The notes beneath the pieces were generated by a model. It was not told the DNA's origin. It worked only from the letters and a program-made list of their open reading frames with translations, and did not search any database. A DNA stretch of 62,294 nucleotides from Phycicoccus flavus. Its GTDB lineage: Bacteria; Actinomycetota; Actinomycetes; Actinomycetales; Dermatophilaceae. Location of the stretch: assembly GCF_004025965.2 (NCBI RefSeq), contig NZ_SAYU02000017.1, forward strand, positions 1 through 62,294. Reading direction: 5' to 3'. The stretch's first letter is position 1; each line of letters begins with the position of its first letter. A program made the translations under genes and the position numbers. Shown in pieces: positions 28,633 through 38,271 of this stretch.

Positions 28633-29503
28633 CCCGCTGACCTTCACGAAGGGGCACGGGACCGAGAACGACTTCGTCCTCGTCCCGGACCTCGACGGCG
28701 CCCTCGGCCTCTCGGCCGGGCGCGCCGCCTTCCTCGCCGACCGGCGGGCCGGCGTCGGGGGCGACGGGGTCATCCGGGTCGTCCCGACCGAGCTCGCCGA
28801 CGAGCCCGCGGTGCGCGAGCAGGCCGACCGGGCCCGCTGGTTCATGGACTACCGCAACGCCGACGGCTCGGTGGCGGAGATGTGCGGGAACGGTACCCGC
28901 GTCTTCGCCGCCTACCTGCGACGCGAGGGTCTGGAGACGGGCGACGCCTTCACCATCGCGACCCGCACGGGCGCCAGGGTCGTCCGCGCCGACGCCGACG
29001 GCTGGGCGGTGGACCTCGGACCGTGGCGGCTCGCCGACCCGCAGACCGCCGACCGCGACGGCGCCGACGCGCTGGTCCACGTCGGCGACGGGGACCCGTT
29101 CTCGGCCATCTCGGTCGACCTCGGCAACCCGCACACCGTCGTCGCCCTGCCCGAGGACGTCGACCTCGGCGCCCTCGACCTCGGCCGCGCCCCGCTGGTC
29201 CGGCCGGCCCCGCCGAACGGCACCAACGTCGAGCTCGTCCGCCCCATCGGACCCGGCCACGTGGCGATGCGCGTCCACGAGCGCGGAGTCGGCGAGACCC
29301 GCTCGTGCGGCACCGGGGCCTGCGCCGCCGCCGTCGCGACGAGCTTCTGGGCCGGGTCCCTCGACACCGGCTCGACGTGGCTCGTCGACGTCCCCGGCGG
29401 CCGGCTCACCGTCCGACTGCTCGCCGACCACGGCGTCGAGCTCGCCGGTCCGGCCGTCCTCGTCGCCGACGGCACGGTCCCGGCGGAGGTCCTGCCGGCC
29501 TGA
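28616..29503 (+). CDS. dapF: Diaminopimelate epimerase
   Basis: Converts LL- to meso-diaminopimelate for lysine and peptidoglycan synthesis. 295 residues; the two catalytic cysteines are C90 (AEMCGNGTR) and C231 (RSCGTGAC). The start is ATG 28616, inside miaA; ATG 28625 (MADPLTF) is equally possible. The miaA-dapF-hflX order is typical of actinobacteria, interrupted here by ggt and a methyltransferase gene. Confidence 0.95.
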   Translation: MAGMADPLTFTKGHGTENDFVLVPDLDGALGLSAGRAAFLADRRAGVGGDGVIRVVPTELADEPAVREQADRARWFMDYRNADGSVAEMCGNGTRVFAAYLRREGLETGDAFTIATRTGARVVRADADGWAVDLGPWRLADPQTADRDGADALVHVGDGDPFSAISVDLGNPHTVVALPEDVDLGALDLGRAPLVRPAPPNGTNVELVRPIGPGHVAMRVHERGVGETRSCGTGACAAAVATSFWAGSLDTGSTWLVDVPGGRLTVRLLADHGVELAGPAVLVADGTVPAEVLPA

Positions 29504-29549
29504 CGCCGCTCCGGTGGCGGGACCCCCGCGGCCGCTCTACCGTTCCCGG

Positions 29550-31430
29550 ATGGGGACCCCGACCGCCGCCCGCACCACCCGTCCGTTCCACCGCCGCGCG
29601 CTCGCCGCGCTGGCGGTCGGCACCGCCGCCGCCCTCGCCCTCGGCGCGGTCCCAGCCACCGCCGCGCCGGACCGCGACCGTCCGCAGCGAGGCGGTCCAC
29701 CGCCGGTCGGGCACGACCTGCCCAAGGTCCCGGTGATGACCGGCTCGGGCGGGGCCGTCGCGTCCGTCGACCCCGTGGCCAGCCAGGTCGGCATCGACGT
29801 CCTCGCCGCCGGCGGCAACGCCACCGACGCCGCGGTCGCCACGGCGGCGGCGCTCGGGGTCACCGAGCCGTACTCGACCGGCATCGGCGGTGGCGGGTTC
29901 TTCGTCCACTACGACGCCTCCTCCGGGCGGGTCGACACCGTCGACGGCCGCGAGACCGCCCCGATGAGCTACGACGAGACCGCGTTCCTCGACGCCGACG
30001 GCGACCCGCTGCCGTTCCGGACGGCCGTGAACTCCGGCCTGTCGGTCGGCGTGCCGGGCAACCCCGCGACCTGGCAGCGCGCCGTCGACCGCTGGGGCAG
30101 CGAGCGCCTGCGCGACCTGCTCAAGCCGGCCGAGCGGCTGGCCCGCAACGGCTTCGTCGTCGACCAGACCTTCCATGACCAGACGGTCGCCAACGCGGAC
30201 CGGTTCTCGATGTTCCCCGAGACCGCCGTGGTCTTCCTGCCGGGCGGGCAGGCCCCGGCCGTCGGCTCGGTCTTCCGCAACCCGGACCTGTCCGCGGCCT
30301 ACCGGGAGATCCGCACCCACGGGGTCGAGAGCCTCTACGACGGCCGGCTGGCCCGCGCCGTCGTCGCCGAGATCCAGGACCCGACGACCGCGCCCGGTGT
30401 CGAGGTCCCCGCCGGAGAGCTGACCCGTGCCGACCTCGCCCGCTACGAGGCGCTGGACAGGGCGCCCGTGCACTCGCGCTACCGCGGCCGCGACGTCTAC
30501 GGCATGCCGGTGCCGAGCAGCGGCGGGATCGCCGTCGCCGAGATCCTCAACCTCGTCGAGGCCTACGACGAGCGCACCGGCACCCCGACGAGCGAGGTCG
30601 ACCAGGTGCAGTACCTGCACCGGTTCTCCGAGGCGTCCGCGACGGCCTTCGCCGACCGCAACCGGTACGTCGGGGACGTTCCCGGCGTGCCGACCGGTGA
30701 GCTCGTCTCGCAGGGGTTCGCGGACGAGCGCAGCTGCCTGTTCGACCCCGCCGCCGCGATGCCGCGACCCGTGCCGTTCGGCAGTCCCGACGGCTCGTAC
30801 GCCGACTGCGGTGACGCCCGGGCCTCCGGGATCCTGCCGCACGAGGGGATGTCGACGACGCACCTGTCGGTGGTCGACCGGTGGGGCAACGCGGTGTCCT
30901 ACACCTCGACCATCGAGCAGACCGGCGGCTCGGCCATCACCGTGCCCGGCTGGGGGTTCATCCTCAACAACGAGCTGACCGACTTCGACTTCGTGCCGCT
31001 GACGCCGGGCGTGCCCGACCCGAACCTGCCCGGCCCGGGCAAGCGGCCGCGCTCGTCGATGTCGCCGACGGTCGTCGTCGGCGCCGACGGCCTCGAGCTC
31101 GTCGCCGGCAGCCCCGGTGGCTCGACGATCATCACGACGACGGCGCAGATCCTCCTCGGGGTCTACGAGCGCGACCTGTCGGTCGGCGACGCCGTCGCGG
31201 CGCCGCGGCTGTCCAGCCGCAACGGGTCCACCGAGTCGGCGGAGCCGGCCATCGCCGGGTCGCCGGTCGGGGCCGGGCTCACCGCACTCGGGCACCGGCT
31301 CTCGAGCACCCCGGAGATCGGCGCCGCGACGGCGATCCGGGTGCTCGGCCCGGACCGCTACACCGCGGCGGCCGAGCCCGTCCGGCGCGGTGGCGGGTCG
31401 GCGATGGTCGTCGTCCCCGACGCCGGCTAG
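29550..31430 (+). CDS. ggt: Secreted gamma-glutamyltransferase
   Basis: N-terminal-nucleophile hydrolase of 626 residues that cleaves glutathione and other gamma-glutamyl compounds. A signal peptide (RALAALAVGTAAALALGAVPATAA) is followed by the large-subunit region (AAGGNATDAAVATAAALGVTEPYSTG). The autocleavage site is GMSTTHLSVVD with nucleophile T436. SAITVPGWGFILNNELTDFD and PRSSMSPTVV are also typical. The ATG lies six bases after TACCGT (29538-29543), suggesting a leaderless start. An extracellular location is inferred. Confidence 0.94.
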   Translation: MGTPTAARTTRPFHRRALAALAVGTAAALALGAVPATAAPDRDRPQRGGPPPVGHDLPKVPVMTGSGGAVASVDPVASQVGIDVLAAGGNATDAAVATAAALGVTEPYSTGIGGGGFFVHYDASSGRVDTVDGRETAPMSYDETAFLDADGDPLPFRTAVNSGLSVGVPGNPATWQRAVDRWGSERLRDLLKPAERLARNGFVVDQTFHDQTVANADRFSMFPETAVVFLPGGQAPAVGSVFRNPDLSAAYREIRTHGVESLYDGRLARAVVAEIQDPTTAPGVEVPAGELTRADLARYEALDRAPVHSRYRGRDVYGMPVPSSGGIAVAEILNLVEAYDERTGTPTSEVDQVQYLHRFSEASATAFADRNRYVGDVPGVPTGELVSQGFADERSCLFDPAAAMPRPVPFGSPDGSYADCGDARASGILPHEGMSTTHLSVVDRWGNAVSYTSTIEQTGGSAITVPGWGFILNNELTDFDFVPLTPGVPDPNLPGPGKRPRSSMSPTVVVGADGLELVAGSPGGSTIITTTAQILLGVYERDLSVGDAVAAPRLSSRNGSTESAEPAIAGSPVGAGLTALGHRLSSTPEIGAATAIRVLGPDRYTAAAEPVRRGGGSAMVVVPDAG

Positions 31431-31489
31431 CGGACGGCGACGGTGCCGGGACCCCGGTTCGTCACCGAGACCCCGCTTCCGAACCCCTG

Positions 31490-31530
31490 CCCGGCGGACA
31501 TTTCGGGGTCACCCCGAAATGTCCGCCGGG
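31490..31530. terminator. 19-bp perfect hairpin between convergent genes
   Basis: Bases 31490-31508 pair perfectly with 31512-31530, leaving only the triloop TCA. The arm begins CCCGGCGGACATTTC. It sits 60 bp after the ggt stop, and on the other strand it encodes the last codons of the methyltransferase, whose TGA stop is exactly the triloop. It probably serves as a terminator for ggt; as a terminator for the minus gene it would lie inside the coding end. Confidence 0.65.
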
Positions 31531-32123
31531 GGGCGGACCTCGAGGACGCGGAACCCGCGGCTGGAGGCGACGCGCTCGCACGGCATGCCGAGCTCGCCGG
31601 TGACCCAGCGCTGGAGGCTGTCGGAGCCGAGGTTCTTCTGCACGACGAGCGACGCCACCCCGTCGGGCGCGAGCCGCGGCAGCCAGGTGCGCAGCAGGTC
31701 GTGCAGGACGGCCTTGCCGACCCGGATCGGCGGGTTCGACCACAGCCGGTCGACGCGCACCTCGGCCGGCACCTGCTCGGCGGTCACCGCCCGCACGCGC
31801 TCCAGGCCGAGCGCGGCGGCGTTGCGCCGGCACAGGTCCAGCGCCCGGGCGTTGACGTCGACCGCCCAGACGGTCGCGGCGGGGGAGCGCAGGCCGAGGG
31901 TGAGGGCGAGCGGGCCCCAGCCGCAGCCGAGGTCGACGAAGGTGCCCTCGGGGGGTGGCTCGGCGACGTGCTCCAGGAGCACCGCGGTGCCCTTGTCGAG
32001 GCCGCCGGGGGAGAAGACACCCCCCGCCACCTGCACGGTGACCTCGCGACCGGCCAGCCGGACGGTCAGCGCCCGGCGCTCGTCGGCGCTCGCGGGGTCG
32101 GCGGTGAAGTAGTGCTCGCTCAT
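31509..32123 (-). CDS. RsmC-like class I SAM-dependent methyltransferase
   Basis: 204 residues with a methyltransferase-small domain. Motif I is VDLGCGWGPLALTLG, the acidic residue lies in WAVDVNARALDLCRRNA, and motif IV is SNPPIRVG. NPP plus GKA-LHDLL is typical of RsmC/RlmG, which methylate guanine in rRNA; the precise target is inferred. A TAGCCT -10 candidate lies nine bases upstream of the ATG. Its stop codon is the loop of a 41-nt perfect hairpin. Confidence 0.88.
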   Translation of the reverse strand: MSEHYFTADPASADERRALTVRLAGREVTVQVAGGVFSPGGLDKGTAVLLEHVAEPPPEGTFVDLGCGWGPLALTLGLRSPAATVWAVDVNARALDLCRRNAAALGLERVRAVTAEQVPAEVRVDRLWSNPPIRVGKAVLHDLLRTWLPRLAPDGVASLVVQKNLGSDSLQRWVTGELGMPCERVASSRGFRVLEVRPPADISG

Positions 32124-32218
32124 CGGCTCCGAAGGCTAGCGGCCGGCGGCGACGACGCCCGCACCGCGGAAGAAACCCGTCGCCGCCCGGCGTTCCACCG
32201 TGCGACAGTAGGGAGAAC

Positions 32219-33691
32219 ATGACAGCACGCGACATCCTCTCCGGACGGGCCTCCGCCCTGGCCCGCGACACCGCCCCCGAGACCCTCGACGACGCCGGCG
32301 TCGTCCTCGACGACGACCGCCTCGACTACGACGGCGACCAGTACGACCGCGAGGAGCGCGCCGCGCTCCGCCGCGTGTCCGGGCTCTCGACCGAGCTCGA
32401 GGACATCACCGAGGTCGAGTACCGCCAGCTCCGGCTGGAGCGCGTCGTCCTCGCCGCGGTGTGGTCCGAGGGCACCCTGGAGGACGCCGAGAACTCCCTG
32501 CGGGAGCTCGCCGCCCTCGCCGAGACCGCCGGGTCGGAGGTGCTCGCGGGGGTCGTCCAGCGCCGGGCGCACCCGGACCCGGCCACCTACCTCGGCAAGG
32601 GCAAGGCCGTCGAGCTGCGCGACGTCGTCGTCGCCGAGGGCGCCGACACCGTCATCGCCGACACCGAGCTCGCACCCAGCCAGCGCCGCGCGCTCGAGGA
32701 CGTCGTCAAGGTCAAGGTCATCGACCGGACGGCGCTCATCCTCGACATCTTCGCCCAGCACGCCAAGAGCCGGGAGGGCAAGGCCCAGGTCGAGCTCGCC
32801 CAGCTGCAGTACCTGCTGCCGCGGCTGCGCGGCTGGGGCGAGTCGATGTCCCGGCAGGCCGGCGGCCAGGCCGCGGGTGGCCAGGGCATGGGCTCGCGCG
32901 GACCCGGCGAGACGAAGATCGAGCTCGACCGGCGCCGGATCAACTCCCGCATCGCGCGGCTGCGCCGGGAGATCAAGGACATTAAGACCGTCCGTGACAC
33001 CAAGCGCGGCGGCCGCCGGGCGAACCGGGTCCCGAGCGTCGCCATCGCCGGCTACACCAACGCCGGGAAGTCGAGCCTCCTCAACCGGCTCACCGGGGCC
33101 GGCGTGCTCGTCGAGAACCAGCTCTTCGCGACCCTCGACCCCACCGTCCGCCGCGCCGAGACCCCGGACGGCCGGCTCTACACCCTCGCCGACACCGTCG
33201 GCTTCGTCCGCCAGCTGCCCCACCAGCTCGTCGAGGCGTTCCGCTCGACCCTCGAGGAGGTCGCCGACAGCGACCTGCTGCTCCACGTCGTCGACGGCTC
33301 CCACCCCGACCCGGAGGGCCAGATCACCGCGGTCCGCTCCGTCCTCGCCGACGTCGGCGCCACGGACGTCAAGGAGGTCGTCGTCGTCAACAAGGCCGAC
33401 CTCGCCGACCCCGAGGTCCTCGACCGTCTGCTCCGGCACGAGAAGCACTGCCTCGTCGTGTCCGCCCGCACCGGCGAGGGGCTGGACGCCCTGCGCGCCC
33501 TCGTCGCCGACGAGCTGCCGCAGCCGGACATCGACGTTGAGGTCCTCGTGCCCTACGACCGCGGCGACCTCGTGAGCCGCGTCCACGAGGTCGGCGAGGT
33601 GCTGGCCAGCGAGCACGTCGCCGAGGGCACCCGGCTCACGGCGCGGGTCGACGCCGAGCTCGCCGACGACCTCTCCGCCTTCGCGGTCTGA
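32219..33691 (+). CDS. hflX: Ribosome-associated GTPase HflX
   Basis: GTPase that splits stalled ribosomes under stress. 490 residues: the N-terminal HflX domain contains HPDPATYLGKGKAVEL and AQLQYLLPRLRGWG, plus the Gly-rich GGQGMGSRGPGETKIELDRR linker. The G domain has G1 GYTNAGKSSLLNRL (around 278-290), G3 DTVGFVRQLPHQLVEAF, G4 NKAD and G5 SARTGEG. GGGAGA lies just before the ATG. Its 3' end converges on the next gene with four bases between. Confidence 0.95.
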   Translation: MTARDILSGRASALARDTAPETLDDAGVVLDDDRLDYDGDQYDREERAALRRVSGLSTELEDITEVEYRQLRLERVVLAAVWSEGTLEDAENSLRELAALAETAGSEVLAGVVQRRAHPDPATYLGKGKAVELRDVVVAEGADTVIADTELAPSQRRALEDVVKVKVIDRTALILDIFAQHAKSREGKAQVELAQLQYLLPRLRGWGESMSRQAGGQAAGGQGMGSRGPGETKIELDRRRINSRIARLRREIKDIKTVRDTKRGGRRANRVPSVAIAGYTNAGKSSLLNRLTGAGVLVENQLFATLDPTVRRAETPDGRLYTLADTVGFVRQLPHQLVEAFRSTLEEVADSDLLLHVVDGSHPDPEGQITAVRSVLADVGATDVKEVVVVNKADLADPEVLDRLLRHEKHCLVVSARTGEGLDALRALVADELPQPDIDVEVLVPYDRGDLVSRVHEVGEVLASEHVAEGTRLTARVDAELADDLSAFAV

Positions 33692-33695
33692 CGCC

Positions 33696-34088
33696 TCAGG
33701 CGCGCCCTCGCGGGTCGGCGAGCCACCGCCAGACGTAGGACACGTAGGTCGTGACGCCGCACAGGAGCAGGACGCCGACGAAGACGTGGGCCCCGACGAC
33801 CTCCAGCGACCCCAGCGTCACCTGGAGGACGGCGGCGGCCAGCAGCGACAGCGCGAACCACAGCGGCCACGACGGCCCGTCGCCCCGCCGGACCCGCAGC
33901 GCCGCCACGACGCACGCAATCGTCGTGACGAGGACGACGTAGGCGCCGGCCTCGTGCACGGCTTCCAGGGCCTCGCTCTTCGGGGGGTCGACGAGGGTCG
34001 CCACGAGGCCGGAGCCGAACCCCGCCTGGCCCACGGCCACCGCGAGGAGGACGGTCGCGAGGACGCGCAGCAGGCGGACCGGTGTCAT
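33696..34088 (-). CDS. Four-helix membrane protein of unknown function
   Basis: 130 residues with four predicted membrane helices (LLRVLATVLLAVAVGQAGFG, EAGAYVVLVTTIACVVAALRV, LWFALSLLAAAVLQVTLGSL, HVFVGVLLLCGVTTYVSYVW). I do not recognise the family. The ATG is chosen because TAGACT (34101-34096) ends seven bases upstream on this strand, a leaderless arrangement. The GNAT gene starts divergently 39 bp away with the same kind of promoter. Confidence 0.7.
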   Translation of the reverse strand: MTPVRLLRVLATVLLAVAVGQAGFGSGLVATLVDPPKSEALEAVHEAGAYVVLVTTIACVVAALRVRRGDGPSWPLWFALSLLAAAVLQVTLGSLEVVGAHVFVGVLLLCGVTTYVSYVWRWLADPRGRA

Positions 34089-34127
34089 GGCCCGGAGTCT
34101 ACGAAAGCGCCGTCGTAGGGTCGCGGC

Positions 34128-35228
34128 GTGACCTTCCTGCGCACGGAGCGGACCCGGCTGCGGCCGCCGGCCGAGGGCGACCGGGACCTGTGGGTGCGCC
34201 TGCACACCGACCCCGCGCAGTACCCGCTGGCCCCGTGGGCCCGGGCCGCCGACCCGCAGGCGGCCGGGGCGACGTTCGAGCGCGCGCTGGCCCACTGGGC
34301 CGAGCACGGCTTCGGGTACGGCGTCGTCGAGGACGCGACGGGCGAGGCTCTGGGGGTGGCCGGCGTCATCCACGGCCGGGAGCGGGAGCACCTCAACCTG
34401 TACTACCGGTTCGACCTCGCCCACCACGGCCGGGGCCTCGGCACCGAGGTCGCCCGGGCGCTCGTCGCCGACGTCGTCGAGCACCGGCCGGTGCTGCCGC
34501 TGGTCGCCACCGCCCGACCCGGCCACGACGCGTCGATCCGTACGGCGCAGCGGGCCGGCCTGCGCCTCGTCGGCGCCGCCGCCGCGGGCGTCGAGCTGCC
34601 GGGCGTGCCGCCACCGGCGGTCGCCCGGGCCCGGGCCGCCGACCCCGACGACGTCGCCCCGCCCGTGGTGCTGCTCGCCCCGCGGGCCGAGACCCACCGC
34701 GGCCGTCTCGGTGCCGACGCCCGCGAGGGGCTCCTGGACCTGTGGTGCGCGACGAACGACGCGGGGGGAGCGGTGGGCTTCCCGCCCGGTGCCCCGCGGG
34801 AGGCGGTGGCCGAGGCCCTCGCGGCGCACGAGTCGGCCCTGGCCGCGGGGCGCGCGACCGCCGTGCTGCTGCGCGGCCCGGCGGGCGAGGTCCTCGCCTG
34901 CGGGTTCTGGGGCGCCGAGACCGGCCCGCTGCTCACGCACTTCCGGACCGGCTACCGGGTGATGAGCGACCCCGGCTCGCGCGGGCGCAACCTCGGCCGG
35001 CTCGTCCTGGCGGCGCTGCACCGGGCCGCCCGCGAGGACGGCGTCGAGGTCGTGGCCGTCGTCGCCCGCAGCGGCCTCGGGCTCAGCCGGTTCTACGAGC
35101 GCAACGGCTACGTCGAGGTCGGCCGGGTGCCCGGCAACATCCGGGTGGCGCCCGGCGACGACCGGGACAGCATCCAGCTGGCCCGGCGGCTTGACGACCG
35201 GCCGATGGTCGGCGACGGCCGCCCCTGA
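34128..35228 (+). CDS. Two-domain GNAT acetyltransferase
   Basis: 366 residues containing two GNAT folds. The first (residues 1-150) is of the RimJ/RimL type, with ERTRLRPPAEGDRDLW, LAHHGRGLGTEVARAL as the acetyl-CoA loop and RTAQRAGLRLVG. The second (about 205-350) has MSDPGSRGRNLGRLVLAAL and LSRFYERNGYVEVGRV. Tandem GNAT proteins acetylate small molecules or peptides in actinobacteria; the substrate is unknown. The GTG lies six bases after TAGGGT (34116-34121). Confidence 0.85.
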   Translation: MTFLRTERTRLRPPAEGDRDLWVRLHTDPAQYPLAPWARAADPQAAGATFERALAHWAEHGFGYGVVEDATGEALGVAGVIHGREREHLNLYYRFDLAHHGRGLGTEVARALVADVVEHRPVLPLVATARPGHDASIRTAQRAGLRLVGAAAAGVELPGVPPPAVARARAADPDDVAPPVVLLAPRAETHRGRLGADAREGLLDLWCATNDAGGAVGFPPGAPREAVAEALAAHESALAAGRATAVLLRGPAGEVLACGFWGAETGPLLTHFRTGYRVMSDPGSRGRNLGRLVLAALHRAAREDGVEVVAVVARSGLGLSRFYERNGYVEVGRVPGNIRVAPGDDRDSIQLARRLDDRPMVGDGRP

Positions 35229-35234
35229 CGCGGG

Positions 35235-36413
35235 TCAGGGCCGGCCGCCCCCGCGAGGGCCGGGACCGGGCGCGTCGACGGAGGCGAGCGCGTCCTCGCG
35301 CTCGCTCGCCTCGACCGCGACCCGTTCCGCCCGGTTCCAGAGCAGGAGCGCGAGCAGGGCGAGCGCCTGCGCGGTGGAGGCCAGGAAGACGGAGAACTGC
35401 GAGGTGTAGGACGCGAGCGGGTCGGCGACCCCGAGGAGGACGGCCATCCCCGCGACGCCCCAGACGGTGGCGGGACGGACGCGGCGGCGCGAGGGCGACA
35501 TGAGGACGACGGCGACGAGGGCGAGGACGCCGCCCACCGCACCGGCGACGGTCGAGGCGACCGCGACGCGGAACCCGAAGCCGCCGAGCTCGTAGGTGTC
35601 GCCGGAGGCGGTGACAAGGTCGACGGTCCGCAGCTCCGGGGGCAGGAACGGCAGGGCGACGAGGGTGACGATCGCGGTCACGGCGCCGAAGGCGTGCAGG
35701 AGCAGCACGGCCCGGGCCAGCCGGCGCGTCACGGTCGGGCCCAGACGGGTGGCGAGCCTGTCCCAGCGGCTGCTGCCGTGCTGTTCCGCGAGGGCCCGCT
35801 CGGTGGCGAACGCCGAGGCCATCGCGTCGATGATGCGCCGCTGCTGCTCGTCCGGGTCGCACTCACGCGCCCGGTCGAGGTGGTGGAGGAGGCGCAGGTG
35901 TCGCTGCGTCGTCAGGCGGTCGTCGGCCGCCGCCGCGGCGAGGTCGAGGACGACGTACAGGTGCGCCTCGGCGGTGTCCCGCCGGTAGCGCGACAGCGCG
36001 AACGTCGCGCCCGCGAGGAGGACGAGGAAGAGGTAGACGATGGTCGCCGCGAGCGGGAAGAAGTAGTCGTTGGTCTGCGTGATGAACTTGCCGACCTCGT
36101 CGACGAACAGCCCGGCGCCGACGCCGCCGAGCGCGCCCGCGGCCGGCGGCACCCACGTGTCGGACAGGCCGGCCGCCAGGACGACGGCGACCGTGAGGAG
36201 CACCCCGCCCCACAGCGCGTGCGCGAGGTGGTAGACCTCGCCGCCGATCTGCGGGAAGCCGGTGAGCGTGAGGTAGGCCCGGGTCGCCATGACGGTGACC
36301 GCGCAGGCGGTGGCGAAGACGAGCACGACCGTCCCGGCCTGCTCGCGGGGCACGGGCAGGCGCGAGGTCGAGCGCGAGGACCGCCCCGGTCCGTTCCGCA
36401 CCTCGCCCGTCAC
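35235..36413 (-). CDS. Multi-pass membrane protein of unknown function
   Basis: 392 residues. Four helices in the N-terminal half (including VVLVFATACAVTVMATRAYL and FFPLAATIVYLFLVLLAGATF), a soluble helical segment of about 100 residues (TAEAHLYVVLDLAAAAADDR to RRLAR), then four more helices and a charged tail. FVDEVGKFITQTNDYFFP is a conserved-looking motif between helices. I cannot name the family. The GTG start follows CACACT by six bases, a weak -10. It lies 22 bp downstream of the fhs stop only if read backwards along the minus strand: fhs is transcribed toward it. Confidence 0.7.
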   Translation of the reverse strand: MTGEVRNGPGRSSRSTSRLPVPREQAGTVVLVFATACAVTVMATRAYLTLTGFPQIGGEVYHLAHALWGGVLLTVAVVLAAGLSDTWVPPAAGALGGVGAGLFVDEVGKFITQTNDYFFPLAATIVYLFLVLLAGATFALSRYRRDTAEAHLYVVLDLAAAAADDRLTTQRHLRLLHHLDRARECDPDEQQRRIIDAMASAFATERALAEQHGSSRWDRLATRLGPTVTRRLARAVLLLHAFGAVTAIVTLVALPFLPPELRTVDLVTASGDTYELGGFGFRVAVASTVAGAVGGVLALVAVVLMSPSRRRVRPATVWGVAGMAVLLGVADPLASYTSQFSVFLASTAQALALLALLLWNRAERVAVEASEREDALASVDAPGPGPRGGGRP

Positions 36414-36435
36414 ACCGACAGTGTGCCCGGCCGGG

Positions 36436-38142
36436 TCAGCTGAGGCCGACGATGCGCCCGTCGTCGTCGACGTCGATGCGCTCGCTGGCGGGGACCTTCG
36501 GCAGGCCGGGCATCGTCATGATCTCGCCGGTGACCATGACGACGAACCCCGCTCCCGCCGCCAGGCGGACCTCGCGGACGCTCACCGTGTGGCCCTCGGG
36601 TGCGCCGCGCAGGGTCGGGTCGGTGGAGAACGAGCTCTGCGTCTTGGCCATGCAGATCGGCAGGTGGCCGTAGCCCTCGGCCTCGATGGCCGCGAGGCGC
36701 TTGGCCGCCTTGGGCTCGAAGGTCACGCCGGCGGCGCCGTAGACGCGGGTGGCGACGGCCTCGGCCTTCTGCGCCAGGGGCATGTCGTCGGGGTAGACGA
36801 ACTGCAGGTCCGCGCTGCCCTCCTCGATGACCTCGAGCACGCCGCGGGCCAGGGCCTTCGAGCCGTCCGAGCCGTCGGCGAAGTGGGTGGCCTCGTAGGC
36901 GCGCACGCCCTCGGCCTCGACGAGGCGCAGCACCTCGGCGACCTCGGCGTCGGTGTCGGAGGGGAAGCGGTTGAGCGCGACGACCGGCGGCAGGCCGTAG
37001 ACGTCGCGGACGTTGCGCAGGTGCCGGCGCAGGTTGGCCATGCCCGCCGTCACGGCCTCGACCGACTCGGTGCCGAGGTCGGGGACGTTCACCCCGCCGT
37101 GGTACTTCAGCGCGCGGACCGTCGCGACGACGACGACCGCGGAGGGGCGCAGCCCGGTGGCGCGGCACTTGATGTCGACGAACTTCTCCGCGCCGAGGTC
37201 CGCGCCGAAGCCGGCCTCGGTGACGACGTAGTCGGCGAGCTTGAGCGCCGTGCGGGTCGCCATCACCGAGTTGCAGCCGTGCGCGATGTTCGCGAACGGG
37301 CCGCCGTGGATCATCGCCGGGGTGTGCTCGAGGGTCTGGACGAGGTTGGGGGCCAGTGCGTCGCGCAGGATCACCGTCATCGCCCCGTGGACGTTGAGGT
37401 CGCGGGCGTGCACCGCCTGCTTGGTTCCGCGGGTGTAGCCGACGACGACGCGGCCGAGCCGCTCGCGCAGGTCGGCCACGGAGGTCGCGAGGCAGAGGAT
37501 GGCCATGACCTCGGAGGCGACGACGATGTCGAAGCCGTCCTCGCGCGGGATGCCGTTGGCCACGCCGCCGAGCCCGACGACGACGTCGCGCAGGGCGCGG
37601 TCGTTGAGGTCGACGACCCGCTTCCAGGTGACCGTCCGGGGGTCGATGTCCAGGGCGTTGCCGTGGTGCAGATGGTTGTCGAGCACGGCCGAGAGGAGGT
37701 TGTTCGCGGCGGCGATGGCCGCGAAGTCGCCGGTGAAGTTGAGGTTGATGTCGGCCATGGGGACGACCTGGGAGTACCCGCCGCCCGCGGCCCCGCCCTT
37801 GATGCCGAAGACCGGCCCCATCGACGGCTCGCGCAGTGCGACCATCGCGTTCTCGCCGAGCGCGGCCAGGCCGTCGGCGAGCCCGACCGAGGTCGTCGTC
37901 TTGCCCTCGCCGGCCGGGGTCGGGGAGATGGCGGTGACGAGGACGAGCCGCCCGTCGGTGCGGGACTCCAGCGCGCGCACCCCCGCGAGCGAGACCTTCG
38001 CCTTGTCGTGGCCGTAGGGCACGAGGTGCTCGGGGTCGATGCCGAGGCGCTCGCGCGCCAGGTCGAGGATCGGGGTGAGCTCGGCGGCCTCCGCGATCTC
38101 GATGTCGGGCGGGACGGGGCGGGTGCGCGCGCTCGTGGTCAC
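36436..38142 (-). CDS. fhs: Formate--tetrahydrofolate ligase
   Basis: Makes 10-formyltetrahydrofolate from formate, tetrahydrofolate and ATP. 568 residues, the normal length. Signature [15 protein letters not shown] loop [10 protein letters not shown] (74-83), [14 protein letters not shown] and the formate/folate region [20 protein letters not shown] are present. The GTG start follows CACGAT by six bases. The open frame extends far upstream, but only as an antisense shadow of the helicase gene. Confidence 0.95.
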   Translation of the reverse strand: MTTSARTRPVPPDIEIAEAAELTPILDLARERLGIDPEHLVPYGHDKAKVSLAGVRALESRTDGRLVLVTAISPTPAGEGKTTTSVGLADGLAALGENAMVALREPSMGPVFGIKGGAAGGGYSQVVPMADINLNFTGDFAAIAAANNLLSAVLDNHLHHGNALDIDPRTVTWKRVVDLNDRALRDVVVGLGGVANGIPREDGFDIVVASEVMAILCLATSVADLRERLGRVVVGYTRGTKQAVHARDLNVHGAMTVILRDALAPNLVQTLEHTPAMIHGGPFANIAHGCNSVMATRTALKLADYVVTEAGFGADLGAEKFVDIKCRATGLRPSAVVVVATVRALKYHGGVNVPDLGTESVEAVTAGMANLRRHLRNVRDVYGLPPVVALNRFPSDTDAEVAEVLRLVEAEGVRAYEATHFADGSDGSKALARGVLEVIEEGSADLQFVYPDDMPLAQKAEAVATRVYGAAGVTFEPKAAKRLAAIEAEGYGHLPICMAKTQSSFSTDPTLRGAPEGHTVSVREVRLAAGAGFVVMVTGEIMTMPGLPKVPASERIDVDDDGRIVGLS

Positions 38143-38271
38143 GGCGCCATCGTGACACCGCGGGGGGTCCGCCGACAAGAGGAACGACGCACTGGACGCA
38201 ACCGGGTGCGTCATACGCAACGCTGGGGACGACGGCGGCGGCCGCGCCACCGCACCGCCTAGTCTGCCGGG

